NCBI GenBank assembly: GCA_028023455.1
Contig: JAQFVV010012418.1
Span: forward strand, 6,193,244 to 6,257,243
Direction of reading: 5' to 3'
Length of the DNA: 64,000 nucleotides
Source: Epiperipatus broadwayi
Taxonomy: Eukaryota; Onychophora; Udeonychophora; Euonychophora; Peripatidae
In this document: positions 51,501 to 62,252 of the stretch, piece after piece
Layout of the letters: each line of letters opens with the position of its first letter
Position numbering within the stretch: the stretch's first letter is position 1
Position numbers and translations under genes: made by a program
Notes under the pieces: model-generated
The model's input: only the letters and a program-made list of their open reading frames with translations
Told to the model about the DNA's origin: nothing
The model's database searches: none

Positions 51501-53300
51501 GTTAAAAAATAAAATTCAAAGTGGAAATTTAGTTTTTTACTACCAAGTAAATATTCTGAAATGAAACCATTTTAAGGATTAGAACTTAAGTCAATTTGCT
51601 TCATTATGAATTATATAAATCTGCCATCAGAACAATAATTATATATTTTAATAGCCACAATGATATCAGATTTATGTAACTATTCAAGCAAGTTTACTTC
51701 GATTCAAAACTTTAGAAGTATTTTAAATTGCAGAATATTAATTTGTTAATATAAAGAAGTCAAAGTTGACATTAATTTTAAGCTCAAATTCTAAATTTTT
51801 ACTGATTAAGGCAAAGGCCAGAAATGTTAGTAGAATTGCACTAATATCTATTTATTACTCAAATTCACTGATAATGATTTGAACTAGATAAAGAGAACTA
51901 ACTGAAACCATAGCAATAATTTTCATAGTTAACTAAATATTTACATTTATATTAATGCATAGAATATGATATAAATAGTGAGATTCATAATGAGTTTTAA
52001 TTAAAAGAATAGGTGATTGAAATTCCATACATAAAATAAATCATTATTTATTGGATTCATAAATACAGAAATAGCTTGGTTAGGCTAGATAGAAGTAAAT
52101 TGTAAAGAAGTCTTAAAAATATAGAAACAAACTTAATGTTGTTAAAGATAATTAAGAGTTTTGTGAGAATAATTTTTATAAATATCAATTTGAGATAGAG
52201 AATCATCAGAAGTTATATGCGAAATTGATTTGAAACAGTAATGTCCAAGGTCTCCTGCTTTATTTTTTACTAATATCAATATTATTATTTCTATTGTTTT
52301 AATGAGTAATCCATCAGGCATGATAACCTAGCCATAATGTGTAAGGTAGGATATTCATAAACCATATTTTTTAGGTCCTTTTCACTTACATGATAGTCAG
52401 AGGAATCCCTGAATAAAACTTCCTAAACATATCACAATTTCCTAGTTGAAATTCATGTTTCAAATCCTGGTCTATCATAATACATTAGTGGCTGTACTGC
52501 ATCAAGCAAAGATCACAATTAAGGATTGACAGCTTGATAAATTTATCACCAGCATTGCTTTCTTTATTCTTAAGGACTTGTTATTTTAAAAAAGAAAAGA
52601 AATTGGAATCAGAAATCCTCTGCATATAATTAAAGAACAGAAATATGGTTGCACAAACATGTAACCATATTATTACCTAATATATAGGGAGATGACCAAC
52701 TGCATAAGAAACTTATGATGACTAAAGCCTACATTAGAAAACTAAAGAAGAAAAAGAGAGTGTCAGAAATATTATTTGAATCAAAATCAGTATTTAGTTT
52801 TTGATAAACCAATATCTTATTCTATAAGAAATCAGGAGGTTTTCTTGGTTGGGTACTGTTTAGATGTTATCCACAGTTAACTCTCATATCTGAAGGCTTT
52901 TATACTATCAGCCATCTGTATATCCTGTTGCTAGCTTGAGCATAGTATCTAATAATAAAAAAGAAGTAAAGTAATGGAAAATGAATATAAATAAAAATAG
53001 TTTAAAGATATATAAGAATAAAAAATATATGAAAAGGTATGCAATGGCCAACACCACCATATGATTTTCTTATTAATATGATTTTAAAAGCAACCCATTT
53101 TACCCTCTTCTAAAGGCATCTTTTATAAGTCTGAATAATCAGTAAATATTGCCTTTGATTTTAATATTTATATTTTTATGTTCAGTGATGAGAAACTGTA
53201 ATTAAAAGTTGGAACCAATGCATTTTTCATCTAGTAGACATCTTTTACTTCTCATAGTATCCAAGATGTTAACTTAAAAATTCAAACCTATTTACTAAAT

Positions 53301-53816
53301 ATTTATTAACTAAGACAAAGTAAGAAACTAGTCTGCGCGTATGGGCATTATAGTACAATACTACCTGGTATCCACTGATTGTTCCAGAAGTAGATGGTTG
53401 TAGAATATCATAAAAGAAACTGATTTTGGAAATATATGAATAAACTGAGATAGATGTGTAGTGCTGTATTAACTTTCTTAGGCAAAGGATAAAAGAATCT
53501 TACAGCTTGTATAAAACTGATTGCCTACAGTATATGAATATTGACCTAATATCAGTTTTATATTAATTATAGAAGTGAATTGACTTGAATTCAAAATCTT
53601 GAAGCATTGTTGAATTTCAAGCTATTATCTTGAATAGCATAAAGAAGTAAAGATAATAGCTCAAAATTTAACAAAGTTCATATCGAACTCAAGTCAACTC
53701 ACTTTATGATATTCTAAAACCATTTATTTCTAGAGCAATCAATGGATACCAGGTAGTATAGTGCTATAATTTCCATACATGCACACTAGTTTCTAACTTT
53801 GTCTTAGTTAATAAAT
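53301..53816. mobile_element. Foldback element, interrupted left arm
   Basis: Outer arms 53301-53425 and about 53695-53816 are inverted copies (TTATTAACTAAGACAAAGT, ACTACCTGGTATCCA.TGATTG, TAGAATATCATAAA). An inner pair (about 53575-53630 and 53650-53702) is also inverted. About 150 bases at 53425-53573 in the left half have no partner, pointing to an insertion on the left or a deletion on the right. Confidence 0.8.
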
Positions 53817-56136
53817 CATACAATAACCTTACATTGGCCTAACATTGAAATAGCTTAAATTACCTACATTTACTCTGTTTAAAACATATTCCTGTTTTAC
53901 CTACAAGTCTGGATAACCATTTTATGCAAAGATACGTAAAGTAATCTAATAAATTATTAGATAATTTTTTAAAACTTGTTACATTGTTGATAGAAATATA
54001 TATGCCTTTTTATGCTATTGATTGCTACATATTAGTTATCTATTTTATAAACTTTTAATAATAAAACCTTATTAACTAATAATTATTGGTTAATATGTTA
54101 TTAACTATACCTTGTATATTCACTTCACACTTTTAACTTTCCAGCTATAAACAAAACCTTCAATTCTTTCAGAGGTCACACTTATACATCTGCTCAAACT
54201 CAATGCTTCCTATATCCCAACAATGAGTATAATAAACAGTATTAATCTTAGCACTTCAATGGTGACTTGCTTCCATACTCAGCTGGTCATGATGCCCACT
54301 GCTTATTTAGGCTACTAACAATCTCAAATTTAAAATACTTATCGGTTTTATAAATGACTGCAAGCAAAACTCAGCAAAACACCTTATACATCAAATCTTA
54401 AATACACACTTATGACTTAAAAAGTGCCCCTGCAGAAGGTGATACACTTCAAATATTAAATTCAAACAATGACCAACTACTTAAGTTAACAATATCTGGT
54501 GTGATGAAAATATTACTATAAAGATATATCCAGAAGGAAAATAAGACTATAAAAGCAATAAACATGTGATGGCATGAACCTGGAGAGCACTCCTACTATC
54601 TGAGAGCAATAAGATATGTTAGGACTTAGTCACTACATATATAAAACATAGGAATGAACCAATCACCACTACAACTATAAACATGAATCATATCTCTCAA
54701 GGAATATATCAACTATGGAGATAGAGAGTCATCCTCGATCTCCTAATAAACTAGTTCAAATATTTAATACTAACAATCATGAGAGAAACACACTCGATCT
54801 CAATCCTCAAGGTAGCAATAATGTGGCATACCTTGGACATGCAATGGTCATATACAAATATCATTTATCATGGAGAGAACTCGGTTTGAACTCTCACTAA
54901 ATATAATACAGCATTGATGTATAAAACTGATAATATGTTAATCATCAAATATGACTAAATAAAATTATATTAGCCATAAATAATTAAGAAACAAGAAATG
55001 TGCATCATTTTCAAAACATAACATTTTATAACTATATCTCTCATAATCTAGGGCACAGCAACATTTAAAATTTTAATACCATATAATTAATATGACATAG
55101 CATTGGTAATGTTAAAATTTAATAAGAATAAAAAATACATGAACCTCTTACATAAATAATTTACAATGTATCTTACACATATAAGTTATTAATATTCTAA
55201 TAGTATCTAGATTAAATCTTATATAACAATACTAGAAATGCACATTCAATCATCATATAACCTAAATTAAGTATAGGTTGTATCAAAATTAATATCATAA
55301 ATAAATATGCTTTTTCAATAATGAATAATAAAATGCAATGAATAAAAAAACACAACTTTATACTTTAAAGTCTTTAGCCTGCAAAAGTCTATAGTCCCCA
55401 ATCCATTGACCTATTACACCATGATGATCTCCATGCTCCATCAGCATCATCCGAATGATTGCATTGTTATTTCCACACACATTATATACATGCACATATA
55501 ATGAATATCAGCACATGAAGACAAACAAATGGCCATTTCATGAGAACCATTTACACATGAACAAAACATTAGTTCATGTTTTTTTTGACATTAGATTACT
55601 CTAAAGGGTTATAAAACATTGTATCACTTTATTCATTCATTATTCAGCAAAGTTCTTTCAATTCATACAATTTCTTAATATTACTTGGAGTTAGTTACAT
55701 TATTTCTTTTAATCATATGAGGTCCACACACGTCCTGAAAGCATTTGATAACTTTAGTAGATCATTTTAATACATAATCTTATTCCTTTATGGGTTTTTT
55801 CAGTAACATTTAAATGAATTCTATAATTCTAAACATATTTTATAATTTTCTTATTCCAATATCTGTAGAAAATATAATCAATTCATCAGTGACACTTCCA
55901 AACATGTATTCAGATCCAAATTTATTCATCTTAACAGTAGCAATTTATGATTGTGATTAAATATTTTATTTATTAAAATTTTCAGTCACTAAATAGCCAT
56001 CAGTTATTATTTCATAACTTTTTCATTCAAATAAACAATTTCTCTTTCATCATTAAGATAATAAGCATTTAAAAGTTTCTTAAGTCCCTTCCTTTTAATT
56101 CAGCTATATCATATGTTCTAGATAACAGATAGCACT

Positions 56137-56144
56137 AAAATTTA
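56137..56144. repeat. Merlin target-site duplication, left
   Basis: AAAATTTA directly precedes the left terminal repeat and is repeated exactly at 57084-57091. Confidence 0.85.
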
Positions 56145-57083
56145 GGTAAAGGTTTACTTTAGCATCCACATCATGTTCGCCTTCTATTTTTTAAAATTAG
56201 AACTAAATTATTCGAAAATCTTACTATATGCTACTATATTACAATTACATTAAAATTTATTGAAATGTAAAAGATAATAAAAAAACATTTACCTTTTTAA
56301 AGAAGTTGAATGTTGAATTAATTACACTACATTAATTAATGGTGTCAGCAAAAAAATAATAATTGACTGGGCTAATTTTTGCTATGAGAAATGTGCCAGA
56401 TATTTTGACACAAATCCGATGTGGATTGGATGACAATGGTGAGTCATTAGTCATTGAAATTGATGAGACTTATTATTTCCACCACAAATACCACAGAGGG
56501 ACTGTACAAAGAGGTCATTGGATCTTTGATAGTATTGAAAGAGGATCAAGGAAATGCTTCTTGGCAGAAGTTACAGATAGGCGGCTGTCACACTGGAGGC
56601 CCTGATATAGCAGTACATTTTACCAGATACGCACATTATTTCAGATGGCCAGGCTGCTTACAATAACATTAGCAGACTCAACAATTGTGTATATATGCAT
56701 TTGGTTGTCCACCAGGACAACTTCATGCATCCTGAAGACCAAGACATACACCCCCAGAATATTGAAAATATGTGGATGAGAGCAAAGCGTAAGCTGAAAT
56801 TCCAATCTGGTACCAGCAGAGCTTTGTTTTCATCATACCTACAAGAATTTGCCTTCCGGAGTAGACACAGCACTACCGCTTTTTTCTCCAACTTCCTAGT
56901 ATGCATAGGACACAATTATGCTTAAAAAGGTAAATGTTTTTTTTTATTATCTTTTATATTTTAATAAATTTTAATGTAATTGTAATATAATAGCATATAT
57001 GTGAGATTTTCAAATAATAATTTAGTTCTAATTTTAAAAAATAGAGGGCAAACATGATGTGGACACTAAAGTAAACCTTTACC
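56145..57083 (+). mobile_element. Merlin-family DNA transposon (939 bp, both ends present)
   Basis: Terminal inverted repeats of about 165 bp (56145-56302 and 56926-57083) begin GGTAAAGGTTTACTTTAG and end with its complement. The arms differ by scattered substitutions and small indels. Exact 8 bp duplications AAAATTTA flank it, fitting the 8-9 bp duplications known for Merlin (IS1016-related) elements. Between the arms lies a degraded transposase whose stop codon falls at the inner edge of the right arm. The length is short for an autonomous Merlin, because the N-terminal part of the transposase gene is missing. The whole element sits in integrin intron 5 in the same orientation as the gene. 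Confidence 0.92.
56341..56925 (+). pseudogene. Merlin transposase (ISXO2-like DDE), frameshifted
   Basis: Three consecutive segments are recognisable. DWANFCYEKCARYFDTNP (from 56365) is in frame 1. SLVIEIDETYYFHHKYHRG then WIFDSIERGSRKCFLAEVTDR (to about 56590) is in frame 2. QYILPDTHIISDGQAAYNN then VHQDNFMHP, HPQNIENMWMRAKRKL and CIGHNYA-stop (56923-56925) is back in frame 1. This is the ISXO2/Merlin transposase layout. The presumed catalytic triad is all present: Asp at 56462, Asp at 56644 and Glu at 56764. Two compensating frameshifts (near 56420 and 56606) and in-frame stops make it non-functional. The N-terminal zinc-ribbon region usual in the family is not seen. The open frame beginning at 56363 is only the middle segment. 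Confidence 0.9.
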
Positions 57084-57091
57084 AAAATTTA
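57084..57091. repeat. Merlin target-site duplication, right
   Basis: AAAATTTA directly follows the right terminal repeat. Confidence 0.85.
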
Positions 57092-60000
57092 AATCTTTTC
57101 CTTTCCGTCCAAACTAGGCATTCAAACAATTCATATAAAATAATAGTTCTAGAAAAATCAGGATATTATAAAAATAATACATGCAATATCTCAGGCTTAG
57201 ACAGCCAGGGATTCATTCCAGTTGCATCATAACTTGACATGTTGCAAATGAATTCTTTATTATTGGGATCCAAATCTCTTGATCAACTTTGGGTAAAATG
57301 AATACCTAATTTAAAAAATTTAATCAACATTCTCACTTAAAAACAAAACTTATTAAAATTTTATTTTTTGGAGTTTTCTGCCACTCTACAAATTCAATAC
57401 CACTTTTCTTTAGTACAAAAATTTCAGTGAAAAAGAGCCGAAGAAGAGGATGAACTCTCTCAAATGAGTGCATGAGTTTTTATAATCTCCTGTTGTTAAT
57501 AATCCTTCCCTGTATCAATTTTCTATTGGCTGTTAATTATAGTTTGACCTTAATTATTCACACTACTCAATGATCATGTGATCTTTTTGGAATTCCCACA
57601 TTTTCTTTTTTTTTTTTAAAAAAAAAAAAATCAAGATAAAAATAATAATATAGCAAAATGAAAATAAAATAAAGTATCAAATAATGATTTAAACCAAATT
57701 AATTTTATGACTAAATATTTTTAAAAACTAATTTAAATATGATTGAAAATTTTTGACCAAATGACTAGCTATCAAATGGTACCCAAAATTATTCATAAAA
57801 TATTATAATTTTGCCAATAAATAAAATTACATTTATAACAGCAAGTAAGCCCTCACACACATCAATAATCATTCCAACTTAGCTTTTGAAACTACTAATA
57901 AACCTATTTTACTGTTTTAAATTTACAAATCTAATTAAATAAATTGACTGCTTAATTTTATAACTAATTTTAAGTTAAATCTTCTATTAAAACTTACATA
58001 TCTATTCCTTCAAATTAAATATATTATTCTATTAAGTTACTATTAACTACCTATTTTAACACTTATTTCCCCTACTCAGGTCACTTATCTCAATCCCAAC
58101 ACAGTCCAAGCACATCTAGATTTACTAGTTTACTGACTTTAAACTGTATTCAAACATTTCAGCACAACCATGAATAAACTTTAATGGTTATATCTCTAAC
58201 AAAAGCATTTTGATCATTAATTAGATGTGTTAAATTTATTTGACTTTCTATGAGAAAATATTTTTCTTCCAATTAAAGTTACAACTACAACAAACTAGCT
58301 CTCTTTGGCCAAAGCCAAAGGTTGCAATATAGTAATTCAATTTTTATAATCTTTCATCCATTTGAAATTTTTGCATTATATATAATTTTATTAAAGCTTT
58401 CTATTAAAACAAATCATTATGCACTTTCCCTACCTACTAGCCATAAAACTATATTTCTTTTGATTTTTTAATGTATCTATTACTTTGTTTAATATTCACT
58501 CTGTTACTCTATCTATCTTTTCTTAAATAAATCTCTTTAATGATGTAGATTTATGGTTAAAGTACCTTTTTTTCATAATCCATCACTTCATATATTGTTA
58601 ATTCCTTTAATAACTTTTTATTAAGTTCATCCCATATTCATTTAATTCTCACCATTTTCTAAAAGTTACTATTCCATCTAACTGTTATCATTTCCTATTC
58701 TACTTATTTTTAATAGTCTCTTTTTTACTACTGATTTATTGCATAAATCTGGTTTCTTCTTCCAGAGTATTTTTTTCCAACATATTTAATTAGATTACCC
58801 CACATTATATTTCACTAGAATTTCCTTTAGAATTATTTATTGTTTTAACAAATAAATCAGTAATTTTGTCACATTGTATTGTTTCCTGCTTTGAGTTCTA
58901 TTTTATATCTTTTCTATCTTAAAATCACAATGCATTACTTAATAAATCAACCTAAACAAATATCAATTCTTTTAAAAAAAAAACACATTCCCTAATTAAA
59001 TGCATCATATTTTCTACAATATATCTGTACCATCTGTATTATTATTCTCCTTATCATTACATTTATGCATACTTTGCCCTTGATTTTAAAGAACCAACTA
59101 TTTTTATTACCCTAATATCATATATATCTTCACTCCTATTATCTTTTTTTGTTTTTATAAAATCACTGTATATTCTTATGTTTGTCTTTTCATCATATAT
59201 ATCCTTTCTTTTTTGGCTATAATTTTATTTATTCATTTATCCCAATCTTGATAATTCTCTAACTTTAGATATTTTTTTTGGTATTTATATAGAAAGTGGA
59301 ATGAAAAGAAAAAAAAAAAAATCAAAATTGAATAATTTATCAATTAGTCAATCTTGTGTCTTTTTTTTTCTGAGTTATTTAGTTAAAAATTATTTTTTCA
59401 TTATTCTATTTTCATTGATAAGTGTTAATTTATTGACTTAATCCCAGATTCTGTTTTTTTTTTTTTTTTTTTTTGCTAGAAGTGTCTAAAATTCTTAAAT
59501 GTGCGGGAAATATCAGTTGGCAAAGCAGTTTAACAATAGAACAATTAAAATGACCCTACATAATAGTCATAATTAAATTTAAAACTTTACACAATGGTCT
59601 CCCACAGAGTTTAGTTATCTCACATACTTTATTTAATATACTCATCAGCAATATTCAACGTTTTATCTAAACAATAAGGAAATATCATGTATTCTGAATA
59701 TAATCTTTATAACAATAGAATGAAACATAATCCTAGCCCAAATTGTTTAGAATTAACTTTAAATCATATGTTAAGTAGATCTGAAATAATTTGTAGGAAT
59801 AATTTCCTTGAATGATAGGCACTAATTGGGATTGAGATGCAAGAATATTTATTGCAATACTTATCAAAACCTTTCTTGTTAACTGCTTAAATTGAAACTG
59901 GATCCAATATATGTTTTGTGTAATAATCATTCAGAAGATATGATACACAGTTTTCAAAACTACCCATACTTCTTATTCATATATTTCACAAATGTACAAT

Positions 60001-61651
60001 TAATTGTAAACAATTGCTTGAATAAAATATTAATTTTTTTTATTCTTATAATGCCATTGTAATTATCCATACTCTCAGAAACATATGGCTTGTTTGCTGC
60101 TTTACAATTTTTGATAACAAAAATACAATATTTTTTTAAAAATAATAAAGAGTGGTATCATACATACATATGCTCTCAAATACTTACCTAGAAGTTATTA
60201 TGAGAAAAATATGGCAGAAGAATATTTTTCTGAATTGTACATTACTTTAAAATGATATGAAGTATATAAATTACACATTCATCTACATAAAAGTGATTCA
60301 TTTTTCATCTGCCCTCAAACACCAGTAACAATGATTATGTTTTCATAAACATCATTTAAATTATTATTTTTTTCTGTAGATATGTTAATACTTATATATA
60401 ATTTGTTATTAATAAAGCTTATTTTATAAAAAAAAAAAATTACATACGAATTCCTTATCAGCAGTATATTATACAGGAGGATATTACATGCCGGTTTAAA
60501 GGAATGTGCTCAAACATATTAAAATACTAACCCGAGAAACTGATACATTCAAATCCACTTCTTTCCATGGTTTATCATTATTTCACATATTTATCCATCA
60601 AAGATCAAAAGAAAAATTGCCTCATAGAAAATATATAAAAAACTGCTATATTGATTGTATTGTCCAATAATTCAAGTTATATTTTCACCAACCCAAAACT
60701 TTGTATGAAATAAAAATCTTTTTCTTTTGAATCCAACTAAAAAGTTATGACACAAAAATGGACTTCATATAAAGTTCTAAATTCCCCCCTCCCCAAATTC
60801 AACAATAAAACCATCTGGATTTAATCTTTCTAAACATTACAGAAGTTTTATCAACAGATGCAACTTGGTATGAACAAACACAAAGCATGAACATCATAGT
60901 AAAATTAAAGGACTTAGTAAAACTACTAATGATTCTATTTCTTAGTTGCAATATTTACAGTTCTTTTATATTTTGTTAATAATTAAGCTGTCTAATAAAT
61001 AATATTATTTGTTACAAAATGTTCTTTCTTCTTACTTTCTTCATACAAAATCTTGACAATCCATCTCTCCCTGAATTGTCTTTAATACCATTCATATTTT
61101 TGTTCTAGGTGATCATGTCCCAAATGCTTTTTGAGCATTTTTATAACACTTGTTATTTCTTTTTCCAAGTATAATACTCTATTACCATAGGCTAATATGG
61201 AATAAAAACTTTAAAAATAACTATTTTAAATAAATATTTTAATAATGATTACATGTATTACTTATCATAATCATATTTAATTATCTATCATCAGGCAGGT
61301 TTCTTATATCACTCGATAACATGTCTCTTCTTATATTTTTTTCACCTGCTTATATATGTAGTCTTTTGTTTATGATCATCTACTAACACTTCTTTCCTTC
61401 TCACATACTTGTTTTAATATTTTTACTCCATTTTGCAAAGCTTCCTTTAATGTATCCTTCACAATTTTTTCAGTTGTAAAAATCATGCTTTTGCTTTATA
61501 TAAACTTTAGAAAAAACATTTTATAAACTTTTTTTTTATCTACAAACTTATTAATTTATCATATAATTTCTTTCTTTTGTAAAACCTATTTACACAGTAA
61601 ATAAATTCAGATATTTATAATGCTTAATTAATGGCATATTTCAGGTAAGTA

Positions 61652-61852
61652 GTGAGAAGACCCAATATCATAGAAAAGCTTGTCATTGAAAGAAAAGTGG
61701 AAGGCACCATTATCGCATGTTATGAACAAATGAGATTAGACCAGACATTGGTTATGAGTTTCATGGGATACTACATATGGACTATAGAGAAAGGCAGTGA
61801 ATTCCTATGTATAATACCACTACACCTTTTTGAGTATTTCAGATTGAAATGA
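61652..61852 (+). pseudogene. Possible LINE RT C-terminal scrap
   Basis: The first residues (RRPNIIEKLVIERKVEG) resemble the 'II-K-L-V-x-x-K-V-E-G' segment near the C-terminus of some non-LTR reverse transcriptase ORFs. The remaining ~45 residues do not match the expected continuation in this frame. It is probably a small decayed fragment, and chance resemblance is possible. Confidence 0.3.
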
Positions 61853-62165
61853 TGATTTATCCCATGCAATTTTCAATTTTATTTTCACTTAGTTAACTTT
61901 CTCAACATGTTCTATCTATCTTAAATTATATGTCTCCTTTTAATATTATTTGTTTTATTCTAATTTTTGTTTAAAAATATCAGCAATCCTGAGTTTGTTT
62001 ACTCCTATTTATCTACAAATGCTATAGTATGCCAATAACAATGATTTTTCCGATAAAAAAGTTATCAAAATAAAAATAAATGTGCCTTTTTTATTTTTAT
62101 TTACACATAATATTAAAAATATTTTATCATATATTTTAAACTACTATGTTCCTATTATATTTTAG

Positions 62166-62252
62166 AAAAAAGTGAATGAAGCTAAAATATCGGGTAACTT
62201 GGATGGACCTGAAGGAGGATTTGATGCCATAATGCAAGCGATGGTTTGTGAG
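62166..62252 (+). CDS. Integrin beta exon f: SyMBS segment of beta-I
   Basis: This 87-nt exon (29 codons, phase 0 to 0) runs from TTTTAG|AAAAAA to TGTGAG|GTAAAA. It reads [20 protein letters not shown] then [15 protein letters not shown] supplies the Asn, Asp, Pro and Glu of the synergistic metal-binding site (human beta-3 N215, D217, P219 and E220); codons here are 62196, 62202, 62208 and 62211. All four are conserved, as is the GGFDAIMQ helix. The next expected block (IGWR...LLVFxTDA) lies beyond the window. Confidence 0.97.

Larger units (their letters stand above)
40655..62165 (+). other. Integrin intron 5 (21.5 kb)
   Basis: GTGAGT donor and TTTTAG acceptor ending at 62165. Its contents are listed separately: palindrome, foldbacks, tandem arrays, SINE and Merlin element. 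Stretches where I see nothing beyond AT-rich DNA and homopolymers are 42010-42560, 43270-45990, 46430-47050, 48520-53290 (G10 run near 49068), 53820-56130 and 57100-61640. Some are locally GC-richer (43620-43660, 45320-45660, 48230-48510, 50200-50420) and may be old repeat fragments. Confidence 0.85.
2239..62252 (+). other. Integrin beta subunit gene, partial (six internal exons)
   Basis: Six exons with AG/GT borders join in frame (600 nt, 200 codons): 2239-2340, 4617-4701, 25781-25912, 38823-38919, 40558-40654 and 62166-62252. The phases match at every junction (0, 1, 1, 2, 0). The product reads continuously through the hallmark integrin beta sequence: a Cys-containing PSI end, the QLKPQRIYLKLRPN hybrid-domain strand, AEDYPVDLYYLMDLS, the GFGSFVDK strand, the C-x6-C specificity loop and [14 protein letters not shown]. 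Integrin beta subunits pair with alpha subunits at the plasma membrane and bind extracellular matrix or counter-receptors through a metal site in beta-I. Spacing between motifs matches known beta subunits, so no exon seems missing between the six. The start codon, signal peptide, rest of beta-I, EGF repeats, membrane helix and tail lie outside the window. Which paralogue it is (beta-PS-like, beta-nu-like or other) cannot be decided here. Confidence 0.93.

Noticed and set aside
54715-54900. 61-codon open frame
   Set aside because: No recognisable motif; local sequence looks like old repeat DNA.
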